From an uncultured Nitrospina sp. (lineage in GTDB: Bacteria > Nitrospinota > Nitrospinia > Nitrospinales > VA-1): a stretch of 64,000 bases of DNA. The notes beneath the pieces are model-generated. The model was given only the letters and a program-made list of their open reading frames with translations, searched no databases and was not told where the DNA came from. The position numbers and the translations under genes were made by a program. Location: NCBI GenBank assembly GCA_937891765.1, contig CALAGQ010000046.1, forward strand, positions 1-64,000. The letters are read 5' to 3'. Of the stretch, positions 1 through 7,980 are shown piece by piece (within the stretch, counting starts at the first letter, position 1; every line of letters starts with the position of its first letter).

Positions 1-315
1 CCACAACAGAAATATATCAACGGCTCACTGGTACATTATTACTCCGCCGTTCTCATATTAGTCGATCCACCGGGCGAGGTATTTTGCATGGCTTTAGATT
101 GTGTTAAGAAGATAGATGCCGGGTTAGAACAGATAAAACTTGGGCTGGCTTGGCATTATAAGAAGTATCAGGGAGAGCAGAGTGAGGAAGATAGATTGAT
201 ATACTCTGAGGCAGAGAAACAAGCCATTAGCAATAAGGTTGGCTTGTGGAAGAATGAGGAATCGATGCCACCATGGGAGTGGAGACAAAAAAATAAAAGA
301 GGGAAGATAAATTGA
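1..315 (+). CDS. Staphylococcal-nuclease-like (thermonuclease) protein, C-terminal part
   Basis: The reading frame is open from base 1, so the gene begins outside the window. The visible part reads as the C-terminal half of an SNase/TNase domain: a LEQIKLGLAWHYKKYQ segment, then SEAEKQAISNKVGLW and a PPWEWR end, which are the usual closing motifs of secreted or phage thermonuclease-family proteins. The catalytic residues of the N-terminal half are not visible. Its stop overlaps the ATG of the next gene (TGATG), so the two are probably translated together. It sits at the far side of the integrated element from the integrase, where cargo genes tend to be. The family call is good; the role is inferred only. 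Confidence 0.72.
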   Translation, partial: PQQKYINGSLVHYYSAVLILVDPPGEVFCMALDCVKKIDAGLEQIKLGLAWHYKKYQGEQSEEDRLIYSEAEKQAISNKVGLWKNEESMPPWEWRQKNKRGKIN

Positions 316-1136
316 TGTGGAGAATATGTGGAAACGAAGATTCCGTTAGATTATGGGTAGCCAAATCTGGTTTCCCAAAAATAACTGGAGACGCCTTACA
401 TCACGAAGTATCTACAAGCTCTTACTATAACCCTACTGGGGAGAACGAGGAGAAGATAAAGCCATGGTATGAAGAGAAAGCACGGTTTGATGAAAACTTG
501 TCAGGGCTAGAGTTGTCTTGGAGCATTAAACCAAGTAACGCCAAAGAAGCAGATATTTCTCCATATGACCTTAGTGAACCAACCTTGTACGAACGTTGCC
601 AAACAAACCCCGAATTAAGTCATATTTTTATAAGAGTCTTTGATTTCACAGATGACCTTGAAATACTGCGGAAAGACCGTAATAAATCTTTGAGCGTTTC
701 TATTGTTTTGCCGCCAGATATTTTTAACAGAGTCTGGAACCTATTTAACCGAGTTCTTCTAGAACCCGGAATCAACTACCAGATGTGTATTGACTTTCAC
801 GGCTGGATGAGAAAAAGACATGAAGATGAACCAGAAGACTTAGTTGGAAAACATAAAGATAGTTGGCTGACCATGGAGGAATTTGCAGGCGAACAATCCT
901 ATTATTGCAATGATATTGATTTCTCGGTTTTCAGAGAAAAAATTAAACCCGAAGAAAATGAAAATGCGGCTGAGGAAAACCCTTTACTATCAAACATGGG
1001 CGAACAGGATGCACACCCATCAATAGAAGAATTGGCCCTACAAGAGTTGCTACCCATCCTTTCAACAATAAAACGTTCTTTAAGGTGGATTACATTTCTC
1101 CTACTTATGATTGCCGCAACATTGATATTCAAATAA
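315..1136 (+). CDS. Unknown protein with C-terminal membrane anchor
   Basis: A 273-residue protein that I do not recognise. It starts with the ATG that overlaps the stop of the nuclease-like gene; an in-frame TTG one codon earlier is possible. The body is soluble, acidic and rich in aromatic residues. It ends with an acidic linker and then one hydrophobic stretch (WITFLLLMIAATLIF, about residues 255-271), so it is a likely tail-anchored protein facing the cytoplasm. Coupling to a nuclease in a mobile element suggests cargo, possibly a defence or interference pair, but nothing in the sequence proves that. Confidence 0.7.
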   Translation: MWRICGNEDSVRLWVAKSGFPKITGDALHHEVSTSSYYNPTGENEEKIKPWYEEKARFDENLSGLELSWSIKPSNAKEADISPYDLSEPTLYERCQTNPELSHIFIRVFDFTDDLEILRKDRNKSLSVSIVLPPDIFNRVWNLFNRVLLEPGINYQMCIDFHGWMRKRHEDEPEDLVGKHKDSWLTMEEFAGEQSYYCNDIDFSVFREKIKPEENENAAEENPLLSNMGEQDAHPSIEELALQELLPILSTIKRSLRWITFLLLMIAATLIFK

Positions 1137-1140
1137 CTTT

Positions 1141-1329
1141 TCACCCCTTCACTGACACACCAATTATCCGAAGAATTTTATAATCTTCCACTTTTCCCGG
1201 TTTCTCTGACCGATCAAAAGTCTCTTGCAACGTCTCGCTTTCATCCTTTGCGATAAGAAGAAGGTTTCTTTTTTGCGGGCTGTATTGTTTTTCCAAAGCA
1301 TTGAGCCTTTTCCCGAATTGTTTAATCAT
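1141..1329 (-). CDS. Small protein following the DUF5681 gene
   Basis: A 62-residue basic protein. Its start overlaps the stop of the DUF5681 gene by 4 bases, so it is translationally coupled. The N-terminus (MIKQFGKRLNALEKQ) is a short helix of the kind seen in small proteins that follow DUF5681 genes in prophages; the rest ends in a hydrophobic strand. No function is known to me. It converges on the unknown membrane-anchored gene, with 4 bases between the stops. Confidence 0.6.
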   Translation of the reverse strand: MIKQFGKRLNALEKQYSPQKRNLLLIAKDESETLQETFDRSEKPGKVEDYKILRIIGVSVKG

Positions 1330-1802
1330 AATCGCTCCTTATCGTTGCCCATCCTTGATTCCAATTCATCAAGCCGCCGCTCGTGATCCTCTGTCTCGAT
1401 GCTCTTTCTACGGGACTCTAAAATATTACTGAGTATTTGCCCATCCTGAGGAGTAATCTCTCCATAGCCCACAGCTTGAACCACTGCCGCCTGTGCCTCA
1501 GCAACTCCTACTGCTGTTTTTGAATCAGGTAGATCTAGGTATATAGGTAGCGACTTTCTTGGTGGACAGATTCTGTCCAAACATAATCTGAGTGCTGTTA
1601 AATCACCGTCCAGAGCGAGGTCAATAGCTTTGCGTGTCAGTTTCTCACCGTCATCATCCAGAAGAAATTGGACGGCAAGAGTTACCTTGTTCAAACGCCC
1701 CTTTGGTTTTCCAGATGGATTGCCAGATACCCCTTTCCGCCAAAGGTGGCCACTGTTCTGTTTTTTATCTGTATTTTCAGACGTATTAGTTTTTTTATTC
1801 AT
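1326..1802 (-). CDS. DUF5681 domain protein (phage-associated)
   Basis: A 158-residue protein with the DUF5681 signature: SGNPSGKPKGRLNKVT near residue 28, then LTRKAIDLALDGDLTALRLCLDRICPPRKS, then a helical C-terminus with an ETEDHERRLDELESRM coiled segment. DUF5681 proteins occur mainly in prophages and phage-derived elements; their role is unproven, though a DNA-binding or packaging role is often suspected from context. Here the gene lies just beyond the origin-like repeats and in the same direction as the replication gene, as late or packaging genes do in phage satellites. Confidence 0.78.
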   Translation of the reverse strand: MNKKTNTSENTDKKQNSGHLWRKGVSGNPSGKPKGRLNKVTLAVQFLLDDDGEKLTRKAIDLALDGDLTALRLCLDRICPPRKSLPIYLDLPDSKTAVGVAEAQAAVVQAVGYGEITPQDGQILSNILESRRKSIETEDHERRLDELESRMGNDKERL

Positions 1803-1830
1803 GAGATTCCTTTTCTAATCTATAGAGTTT

Positions 1831-1942
1831 ATTCGTAAATTCGTTTATTTCGTAGGACGTGCTATGGGAAATAGGACGTGCTATGGGAAAGTGGAACTGC
1901 TATTTTCTGCCAGCGGTCACGAATTAAACGAATTTACGAATT
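1831..1942. repeat. Origin-like array: inverted iterons around a 19-bp tandem repeat
   Basis: Between the primase gene and the DUF5681 gene. A perfect 17-bp inverted repeat is present: ATTCGTAAATTCGTTTA at 1831-1847 and its complement at 1925-1941. The right arm belongs to three ACGAATT copies spaced 8-9 bp apart (about 1919-1942), mirrored by TTCGT copies on the left. Inside lies an exact tandem repeat of 19 bp (1853-1871 and 1872-1890, TAGGACGTGCTATGGGAAA). Iterons next to a replication gene are the usual form of plasmid, phage and satellite origins. Origin function is inference; operator function for the DUF5681 promoter is the main alternative. Confidence 0.6.
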
Positions 1943-1969
1943 AATTGTCATTAGTCATGTTCCCTGATT

Positions 1970-4144
1970 CTATTGAGTCCGGTATTTTGTTGAAAACCAT
2001 TTTTCCGCTGGCCTACCCAAATCACCAGTCGTCTTAGACTCAAATATGAATCCTGATTTTGCGAGTTGATTCAGTTGTCTGGTAATGTTTTCACTCGATG
2101 TATTGCGATTAAAGAGATTGTTGGACATTTCTGTGCGTGATAACCCTTCCGGCTTATCATCCAAGGCCCTCTTGATGGTTTCAGCAACGTTATTACCTGT
2201 TGATGTCCCAAATATAAATTGAGCGGACTGCTCACTGTATGACCATAGGGCCAATGCCGCTTGAAGGTGTTCAACCCTTATGGCCGTGGATAGGTCAAGG
2301 AGAGCATATAAACAAGCCAACCTCATTGTCTGAGCCTCTGACCTTGCTATAACCGATCCCAATAGACCCGGCTTTCCATCAGATAGTTTCCGGTAAACTT
2401 CATTCCATAGATTCCCAGCTTTTTCATCTCGGCGAAGTTCTTCGGTGTTCCTTGAAAACTCAACCACCTCCATCACCCTTAACATAAGAGGCTCCAAGTC
2501 TAAATCCTGCAATTGTCCACCGTTTGGAAGGTATTTTGACCTTCTGGCACAAACCCATAGAAAGCGGTTGGCAAACCCATTCCCATACTCATTGGAGTCC
2601 AGATGGCGAGTAAGTTCGTCACTGGTGATATGGGCGATTATTGATATATGTGGGGAAGTCGATGTGGCTGGACTATTTTTTGTTAATAGCTTCAAATTCT
2701 TGCCGTCCCACGCGTTACGAATTAACGCACTTAACGTATTCCCGTCACGTTTCATAACTTGCAGTACGCTTGCAAACTCTGACTCAACTGCAAGAAGCCG
2801 TTTATCAGATACGCCGGGGTCAATGATTACGTCCTGATAATCATTAATTATTCCGCTTTTCTTTATGGGTTCCGTTTTTACAATTTCATCACGGATTGCC
2901 CAGACCAACCCTTCACCACTTGATAAACCGGAATGAATACAATCTTTGACCCATGACTCATCAATGATTTTAAACATCCGCAAAACGTGTCCCCATGACG
3001 TACCCTTTTTTGCCTTTGCAGTTTCACCAACAATACATAGATTGAGATTGGTAAAGTGCTGATCAGCTTCCGCAACAAAATATGGGCCACGCCCAACAGC
3101 ATTTCCAAATGCAGCAAGAAATTGTGTCAATAGGGCTACAGGATCGGATTCGGAGTGTGGTTCGATCACACCAACTATTTCACCAGCAAGACCGAACAAT
3201 GCTTCAGGAGGTAATTCAGGCCAAAGCTGATTGTCTACTGGCTTGTACCGAGACACAGACTTAGCAATTGACTCAACTTCTGATTCGTCTAGCGGTGGAT
3301 TGCATTTGTTCTTATTGACTACAAGGAGAGCGGCTTCAATAGCATTAGTATCCATGCCAATTCGTCTCAGCTTTCCGGCCTCTGAGGTAAGATAATCATT
3401 TCGACTACCTTCTGAAACTCCCCCTGATTCTTTGTCATGGGAAGCTGTCCGGTTCTTCTTACTCGCCAGTCTCTTAACAATCCAATCTGGGACTTCAGCT
3501 AACTCAATTTCACCGGGTTCATTATCCAACCATGAATAGGTTCGACCAGAGATATGATTGGAAGGTTCAACAAGGATATAGCCACCGTCACCTCGTGTGT
3601 CGATACCAGAAGATATTATTCCTGCTGAATTTTTGAATCCTGTTGCAGGGTATTTAAAAATATAATGGCGACCTCCACCCCCTGTCTCTGCAATCAAAGT
3701 TTCAGTAATAGCTCCAAACTCTGATTCAAGCAGATCAAGATTCTCAATCCCGCCGCTCTTAACATCAATATCCAGCACTGCAAGTCCTGAATCTGGCCCT
3801 GTGGTAACAGCAACATTGGCATCCGGCCATAGTGTCCACCATTGTTTAATAACCTGTGGATCAATAGAAGCATCCCTTAGACCATTCATAGTCCGTGGAT
3901 GTTTGCCGGGGCTCTTACAAGCTGAGATACCGCATCCACAATGACCATTGATGATTGAGTAACAAGGTAGTACAGGCCAACCTAACTGGGCATATTGCAG
4001 AGCCGCTTGCAGTACGTTATTTAATTTTGATTCATTATTCTTAATCCCATAGGATGGTTCTTGGATAGTGTTGCTCTCAATACATCCATCTTTATGGCCT
4101 CGATCACTCTGGTCAGTGATCGGGGCTTTGTTTGCTTCAGTCAT
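1970..4144 (-). CDS. Primase-polymerase / DUF3987 helicase-like replication protein
   Basis: A 724-residue protein. Residues about 50-215 match the bifunctional primase/polymerase N-terminal domain: GWPVLPC, GKHPRT, then the metal-binding LDIDVKSGG (D-x-D) and GGRHYIFKYP. Residues about 310-640 resemble DUF3987, a helicase-like domain, with a loop GETAKAKKGTS that looks like a variant Walker A. The C-terminus (about 655-720) is a winged-helix-like segment. Such proteins initiate replication of phages, satellites and integrative elements. It follows the small HTH gene with an 8-base overlap and precedes the origin-like repeats, so it probably replicates this element. Confidence 0.82.
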   Translation of the reverse strand: MTEANKAPITDQSDRGHKDGCIESNTIQEPSYGIKNNESKLNNVLQAALQYAQLGWPVLPCYSIINGHCGCGISACKSPGKHPRTMNGLRDASIDPQVIKQWWTLWPDANVAVTTGPDSGLAVLDIDVKSGGIENLDLLESEFGAITETLIAETGGGGRHYIFKYPATGFKNSAGIISSGIDTRGDGGYILVEPSNHISGRTYSWLDNEPGEIELAEVPDWIVKRLASKKNRTASHDKESGGVSEGSRNDYLTSEAGKLRRIGMDTNAIEAALLVVNKNKCNPPLDESEVESIAKSVSRYKPVDNQLWPELPPEALFGLAGEIVGVIEPHSESDPVALLTQFLAAFGNAVGRGPYFVAEADQHFTNLNLCIVGETAKAKKGTSWGHVLRMFKIIDESWVKDCIHSGLSSGEGLVWAIRDEIVKTEPIKKSGIINDYQDVIIDPGVSDKRLLAVESEFASVLQVMKRDGNTLSALIRNAWDGKNLKLLTKNSPATSTSPHISIIAHITSDELTRHLDSNEYGNGFANRFLWVCARRSKYLPNGGQLQDLDLEPLMLRVMEVVEFSRNTEELRRDEKAGNLWNEVYRKLSDGKPGLLGSVIARSEAQTMRLACLYALLDLSTAIRVEHLQAALALWSYSEQSAQFIFGTSTGNNVAETIKRALDDKPEGLSRTEMSNNLFNRNTSSENITRQLNQLAKSGFIFESKTTGDLGRPAEKWFSTKYRTQ

Positions 4145-4391
4145 TGTTTATAACCTCCTTCTTCCCCGAAACATTTTGCTGAGTATCTATCCAATTAAAA
4201 TATTTGGACTCATTAATAAGGACACGTTTTCCAAGTCTGACTAAAGCCCCTGATTTTTCCAAATCATTTTCCTTAGAATTGAAAATTTGGAATCGAAGCC
4301 CGCCTTGAGAAATGAAAGGATGCCGCTCAGAAAATTGGGCAACTGTGTGCAGGGTGGTGGAAGGGGTTTGGTTGTCTGTTGCGGTTTCCAT
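4137..4391 (-). CDS. Small excisionase/AlpA-like DNA-binding protein (tentative)
   Basis: An 84-residue protein starting at an ATG with a good AGGAGC site upstream. The middle (VAQFSERHPFISQGGLRFQIFNSKENDLEKSGALVRLGKRVLI, quoted in part: residues about 18-60) has the length and layout of helix-turn-helix excisionase or AlpA-type proteins, which end in a 'G-A-hh-R-hG-+-hhhh' strand like ALVRLGKRVLI here. It overlaps the primase start by 8 bases. In satellites and integrative elements a gene at this place usually controls excision and replication. The family call is from pattern only. Confidence 0.5.
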   Translation of the reverse strand: METATDNQTPSTTLHTVAQFSERHPFISQGGLRFQIFNSKENDLEKSGALVRLGKRVLINESKYFNWIDTQQNVSGKKEVINND

Positions 4392-4531
4392 ATTTGCTCC
4401 TGATTAAGATTTTAGAGAACGGCACACCACTGTGCTGTTATGTCTAATATAAAATCAGAAGAAGAGAATGAACATTGCTGTCCTAGGCGGGTGACTACTC
4501 ACCGGGCTCAGACAGTAGTCGTGAAGAGGAG

Positions 4532-5377
4532 CTAGAGCTTTTGTGGGGCTCGGTAATTTTTCAAGGTTTTTAATTCTTCTGCGGAAAGAGAGGGAACTTC
4601 AAAGTCAAATTCTTCAAGTTTAAAATTCTCAGGAGGCAACCATATTTCATCTGGTGGGAGTGTTGAGGTTCTTTGAGCTCTTGGGATATGGCTTATCCCG
4701 AAAAGCCGGAACTTCTCTGATAATGAGATAAACCCGGACAATCTTAAACTTGCAATCCCTCCATATGGCGACCACTTTTCTGGTTCTCCCGATACATGCC
4801 AATGATTCCAAGCGGCCCATAAATGTGATACAGATTTATATTCCGCCCATAATTGACGAATGAACTTTTCATTGAAAGGATATTCTTGGTTTATTATTTG
4901 GTCCCTTTTTTTTTCTAATAATAAAGATATTGCCTTATTGACACTACCCTCACCGCGAATTTCACTAACAGATATTTGCCAAATGTAAGTCAAAACTTGC
5001 CCAGCAAGCATACCTTTAAAGCTGCTAAAATTTAATTGCTTCATAATCTCTGCATGTGTCGGAGAGTTATATAAAGTTGGAATTTCACCGCTTTTTAAAA
5101 ACAGGTTTTCCAAATCTATCTTTGAATACTTCACAAATTTATCTGCAAGCTCTTTCCATTTTTTGCGAGATATTCCTTTTGGTTTAAGGCCAGAATCTTT
5201 AAGTATTTCCTCCTTAATCTCCGGTGAAAAAATTTCTGCCATTATCTTCGAGCTGCATGTGGCTTTATATTGTTTCCTTAAATCTTCATTGTTTGGATAC
5301 GCCATCACAGAAATCAATTCCATATTAGCGTAGGAGTTCATAAAATCATTTATGACAGCATCTAATACTGGCATCAC
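4532..5377 (-). CDS. Unknown protein coupled to the integrase
   Basis: A 281-residue soluble protein of unknown family. Its start (GTG at 5377, or ATG at 5374) overlaps the integrase stop, with GGAGGCGG just upstream, so it is translated with the integrase. It is rich in Lys, Trp and aromatic residues, with no clear motif, signal peptide or membrane segment. The 140 bases after its stop, up to the small HTH gene, hold no gene I can support. It may be an element-specific regulator or cargo protein; I cannot say which. Confidence 0.65.
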   Translation of the reverse strand: MMPVLDAVINDFMNSYANMELISVMAYPNNEDLRKQYKATCSSKIMAEIFSPEIKEEILKDSGLKPKGISRKKWKELADKFVKYSKIDLENLFLKSGEIPTLYNSPTHAEIMKQLNFSSFKGMLAGQVLTYIWQISVSEIRGEGSVNKAISLLLEKKRDQIINQEYPFNEKFIRQLWAEYKSVSHLWAAWNHWHVSGEPEKWSPYGGIASLRLSGFISLSEKFRLFGISHIPRAQRTSTLPPDEIWLPPENFKLEEFDFEVPSLSAEELKTLKNYRAPQKL

Positions 5378-6432
5378 CCGCCTCCAAATATTTTTTCGTT
5401 CATTTTAGATACCACACTAGCCGTGTGTTGCTCTGAAAGGTGGCTATATCGTTTAACCATCTGCAGAGTCTTATGCCCCAGAACCTCAGCAATTTCCGCT
5501 AATGAGGCACCAGACATCGCCAGATATGAAGCTGCTGAGTGACGTAAATCGTGAAACTTAAAATCTTCAATCCCTGCCTCTTTTAACACTCGCTCCCATG
5601 CGGGTCTTATCTCAATAGGTTTCTTTCCTGTTTCATCAGGGAATAAAAGGTTTGTATCAATACGCCTTATCTCAGCCAATTTCTCCACACAATCCAGAGC
5701 ATGACCGGCTAAAGGCAAGGCCCGTCGTTCATCGTTTTTAGTTTGGTGCAAGATAGCGACCTTTCGCTTAAGGTCGATATCCCCCCACGTCAAACCCAAT
5801 AGTTCCCCACGCCTTGCCCCTGTAGAAAGAGCGAGGACGACAAGAGGATAAAGATATGGGGCCTTGCTCTGTTTGCAAGCAACTAATAATATTTTCCGCT
5901 CATCATCGGAAAGGAAACGCACCCTCCCGCGTGGCTCCTTCGGTTTTGAAACTTTTCTCAAGGGGCTGTCGTCAAGCCACTCCCACTCTCGAACTGCAAC
6001 GGAGAAAGCATGGCTTAAAGCCGCCATATATCTCACAACAGTTGCGGGGCTTCTAAGCCTGTCTTCTCCCCTCGCCAATTTATCTCGATACTCTGCAAGT
6101 AGTGAGGGCGTGACATCGATAAGAAGTCGTCCACCTATTTGGTCTTTCCACCAAGTTAGGTGTCGCCATCGAGGTTTCTGCATAACCTCTGATTTCCCGG
6201 GAAGAGTGTCCTTGAGGTAACGGTCAATCAATTCCGCAAGGGTATGGCGTTTTGCTTCGGCGGTTTTGAAATGCCGCCCATCTCGAATATCTGTTTCAAT
6301 TTTCGCTGCCCACTTCTTGGCATCGGTCAGTCGCTTAAAAGTCGCTGTCTCAACCGGGCAACCTTTGAGGCGAACCCGAACCCGAATGACAGTTTGACCT
6401 TCTTTCGTTTTTCTTTTCTCAAAATTTGCCAT
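5374..6432 (-). CDS. int: Tyrosine site-specific integrase
   Basis: A phage-type integrase of about 352 residues. The ATG at 6432 is chosen because GAGGA lies just upstream; the longer frame starts with a TTG. It has an N-terminal arm-binding domain (about 1-60), a SAM-like core-binding domain (about 60-165) and a catalytic domain with the full tyrosine-recombinase set: Arg in TGARRGEL (about 207), Lys in TKNDER (about 232), H-x-x-R in HDLRHSA (about 294/297), His in LGHKTLQ (about 320) and the nucleophile Tyr in VKRYSHLS (about 329). It lies about 300 bases from the 3' end of tRNA-Leu, the expected place for an element integrated into that tRNA. It should be active as written. Confidence 0.93.
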   Translation of the reverse strand: MANFEKRKTKEGQTVIRVRVRLKGCPVETATFKRLTDAKKWAAKIETDIRDGRHFKTAEAKRHTLAELIDRYLKDTLPGKSEVMQKPRWRHLTWWKDQIGGRLLIDVTPSLLAEYRDKLARGEDRLRSPATVVRYMAALSHAFSVAVREWEWLDDSPLRKVSKPKEPRGRVRFLSDDERKILLVACKQSKAPYLYPLVVLALSTGARRGELLGLTWGDIDLKRKVAILHQTKNDERRALPLAGHALDCVEKLAEIRRIDTNLLFPDETGKKPIEIRPAWERVLKEAGIEDFKFHDLRHSAASYLAMSGASLAEIAEVLGHKTLQMVKRYSHLSEQHTASVVSKMNEKIFGGG

Positions 6433-6564
6433 GAAGTCCTCTAAGACTATCTTCCTCAACTTGCAACAACCTACAATAATAATCTACTACAATCCACAAT
6501 TCCCGTCAATAAGGGATTAAAAGTCCCTTTTATAGCCTTTAAATACAACAACTTATATAACTAA

Positions 6565-6703
6565 GGGCCAATATTAGGCCAGATAGGGATAGCAATGGGG
6601 CCACAGAGGGCTAAATTTAGCTTTTTATTGGAAGGATGAGCCGTTGGCCCAGAAGGGAATTTTATTGCCTTTAATTGCCAGTGAGTGGCCCATGAGTGGC
6701 CCA
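6565..6703. other. Cluster of GGCC(C)A motifs, candidate integrase arm/regulatory sites
   Basis: The stretch between integrase and tRNA-Leu has no gene. It holds an exact tandem pair of TGAGTGGCCCA (6682-6692 and 6693-6703) and further GGCCA/GGCCCA motifs near 6570, 6582, 6599 and 6648. Repeated short motifs between an integrase gene and its attachment site are often arm-binding sites for integrase or excisionase. This role is inferred from place and repetition only. Confidence 0.35.
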
Positions 6704-6741
6704 CAAAATAAAACAGGGAATCATGAAAAACCATGATTCCC
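6703..6741 (-). terminator. Rho-independent terminator of tRNA-Leu
   Basis: Read on the minus strand just downstream of the tRNA 3' end: a 10-bp perfect stem (GGGAATCATG with its complement, 6716-6725 and 6732-6741), a 6-base loop, then a T-rich tail (TGTTTTATTTT). It lies on the element side of the tRNA, so after integration the terminator may come from the element. Confidence 0.75.
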
Positions 6742-6751
6742 TTGATATAAC

Positions 6752-6838
6752 TGGTGCCGAGGGCCGGAATCGAACCGGCACGGGGTTACCCCCGAGGGAT
6801 TTTAAGTCCCTTGCGTCTACCAATTCCGCCACCACGGC
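6752..6838 (-). tRNA. tRNA-Leu (anticodon UAA), integration site
   Basis: The minus strand gives an 87-nt class II tRNA with encoded CCA (6752-6754), anticodon stem AGGGA/TCCCT around loop CTTAAAA (anticodon TAA), a long variable arm (CGGGGGTAACCCCG) and a T arm with GGTTCGAATCC. The acceptor stem is GCCGTGG against CCTCGGC, which leaves a U5-U68 mismatch. The 3' end faces the integrase, so the mobile element sits downstream of the tRNA as is usual for tRNA-targeting integrases. Confidence 0.95.
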
Positions 6839-6987
6839 ATACGGTTAGTGCGCTTAAAAAATGCTCCGGCGATAAATGGGGGCCGCCAGAACTCACGCGA
6901 GACGAATGTTAACAGTTTCCACTAAAAATTCCAACCGCCAACAGTCGTTAAATCTTATAATAAGTATTTTACGTATCATTAGGACGA

Positions 6988-7848
6988 ATGGAGGGAGATT
7001 TTTTGCGGGAACCTAAACGAATATTAAAAAAACTGCTGGGCTCGGAAACCGAAGTCGAACCCTTCGCCGCAACAGGTGAGCCTTTGGAACAGGCAGTCGA
7101 AACCTTGCGCGATGTGGTCCGATGTCGAAAAATTCGCACCTACGTGCAGGAACAATTCGGTTTAGACTTGGCCCTTTCACCTCAGGTTTTCCATAGCCTG
7201 CTGGAAATCCCGCAAATCAATTATATCGAAACCACCAAAAGGGATCTGGAAGTGGAAACGGTTTCTTTAAAAGAAACCCGTGCCCCTGACGACCCGGTCA
7301 GCATCTCTAATTTAAATTCAGTCCTGCGCGAACTTTATGCCAACGTTTTCCTGATCAAAGAACGCGTCAGCAAAGATTACCCCAACGCCGTTTTAATCGG
7401 AGAAATGCAGGCGCAACATATCGACCGGGTTCGGCAACTGGTTAAATCCATTTCAGTTTTGCACGGCAACCTGACCGGCTATCTATTCACCAGTTGGAAA
7501 GCCAGCAAAATCGAAAAAGAGTTCCTCTCCCTTTTCCCCAACTCGACAAAAGCGCACCCTCTGCGAAGCACCTTCCCTCTCATTGAGCATGAACTCGAAC
7601 TGTATCTGGAAATTCTTAAAACTCAGAATAAATGGCAAGCGTTACAACTCGACCTGTTCGCCATCCTGCGGAATCCGCATGGACTCAACCCGCTGCTCGA
7701 AAATATTCAGGAAATGGGTAACAGGTTGTGGCAAATCATTTATCAGAGTTCAGAGATAATGCAATGCGTGAACCTTGCGGGGATCGACTTCGGAGATATC
7801 CAGCCACTGTTCGACAACGATAAAGTAGCCCTCAACCCTTTGGGTTAG
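6988..7848 (+). CDS. Unknown helical protein
   Basis: A 286-residue soluble protein, mostly alpha-helical and rich in Leu and Glu, with no signal peptide or membrane segment. I do not recognise it. The ATG at 6988 follows AGGA closely; a strong GGAGGGAG lies five to six bases before an in-frame TTG at 7003, which may be the real start. It is the first chromosomal gene beyond the tRNA and is divergent from it. Its stop codon lies at the start of a dispersed repeat. Confidence 0.65.
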   Translation: MEGDFLREPKRILKKLLGSETEVEPFAATGEPLEQAVETLRDVVRCRKIRTYVQEQFGLDLALSPQVFHSLLEIPQINYIETTKRDLEVETVSLKETRAPDDPVSISNLNSVLRELYANVFLIKERVSKDYPNAVLIGEMQAQHIDRVRQLVKSISVLHGNLTGYLFTSWKASKIEKEFLSLFPNSTKAHPLRSTFPLIEHELELYLEILKTQNKWQALQLDLFAILRNPHGLNPLLENIQEMGNRLWQIIYQSSEIMQCVNLAGIDFGDIQPLFDNDKVALNPLG

Positions 7849-7980
7849 CCACTCGGCGCCAGCGTAACTCTGGACCCAGTGAGCAATGGCTTTTACTGAG
7901 AAGCAAGTGGTTCTCTCGGCCTAATAGGCTGTCGCGCCAGCGTCACCGCCCTACTGCCTCCCTCGCGAGAGTGTTAGCCT
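7847..7980. repeat. Modular interspersed repeat, copy 1
   Basis: Contains GCCACTCGGCGCCAGCG, a CTGGACCCAGTGAGCAATG module and a TTCTCTCGGCCTAA module. It fills the space between two convergent genes and supplies the stop codon of the left one and probably of the right one. Confidence 0.65.
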
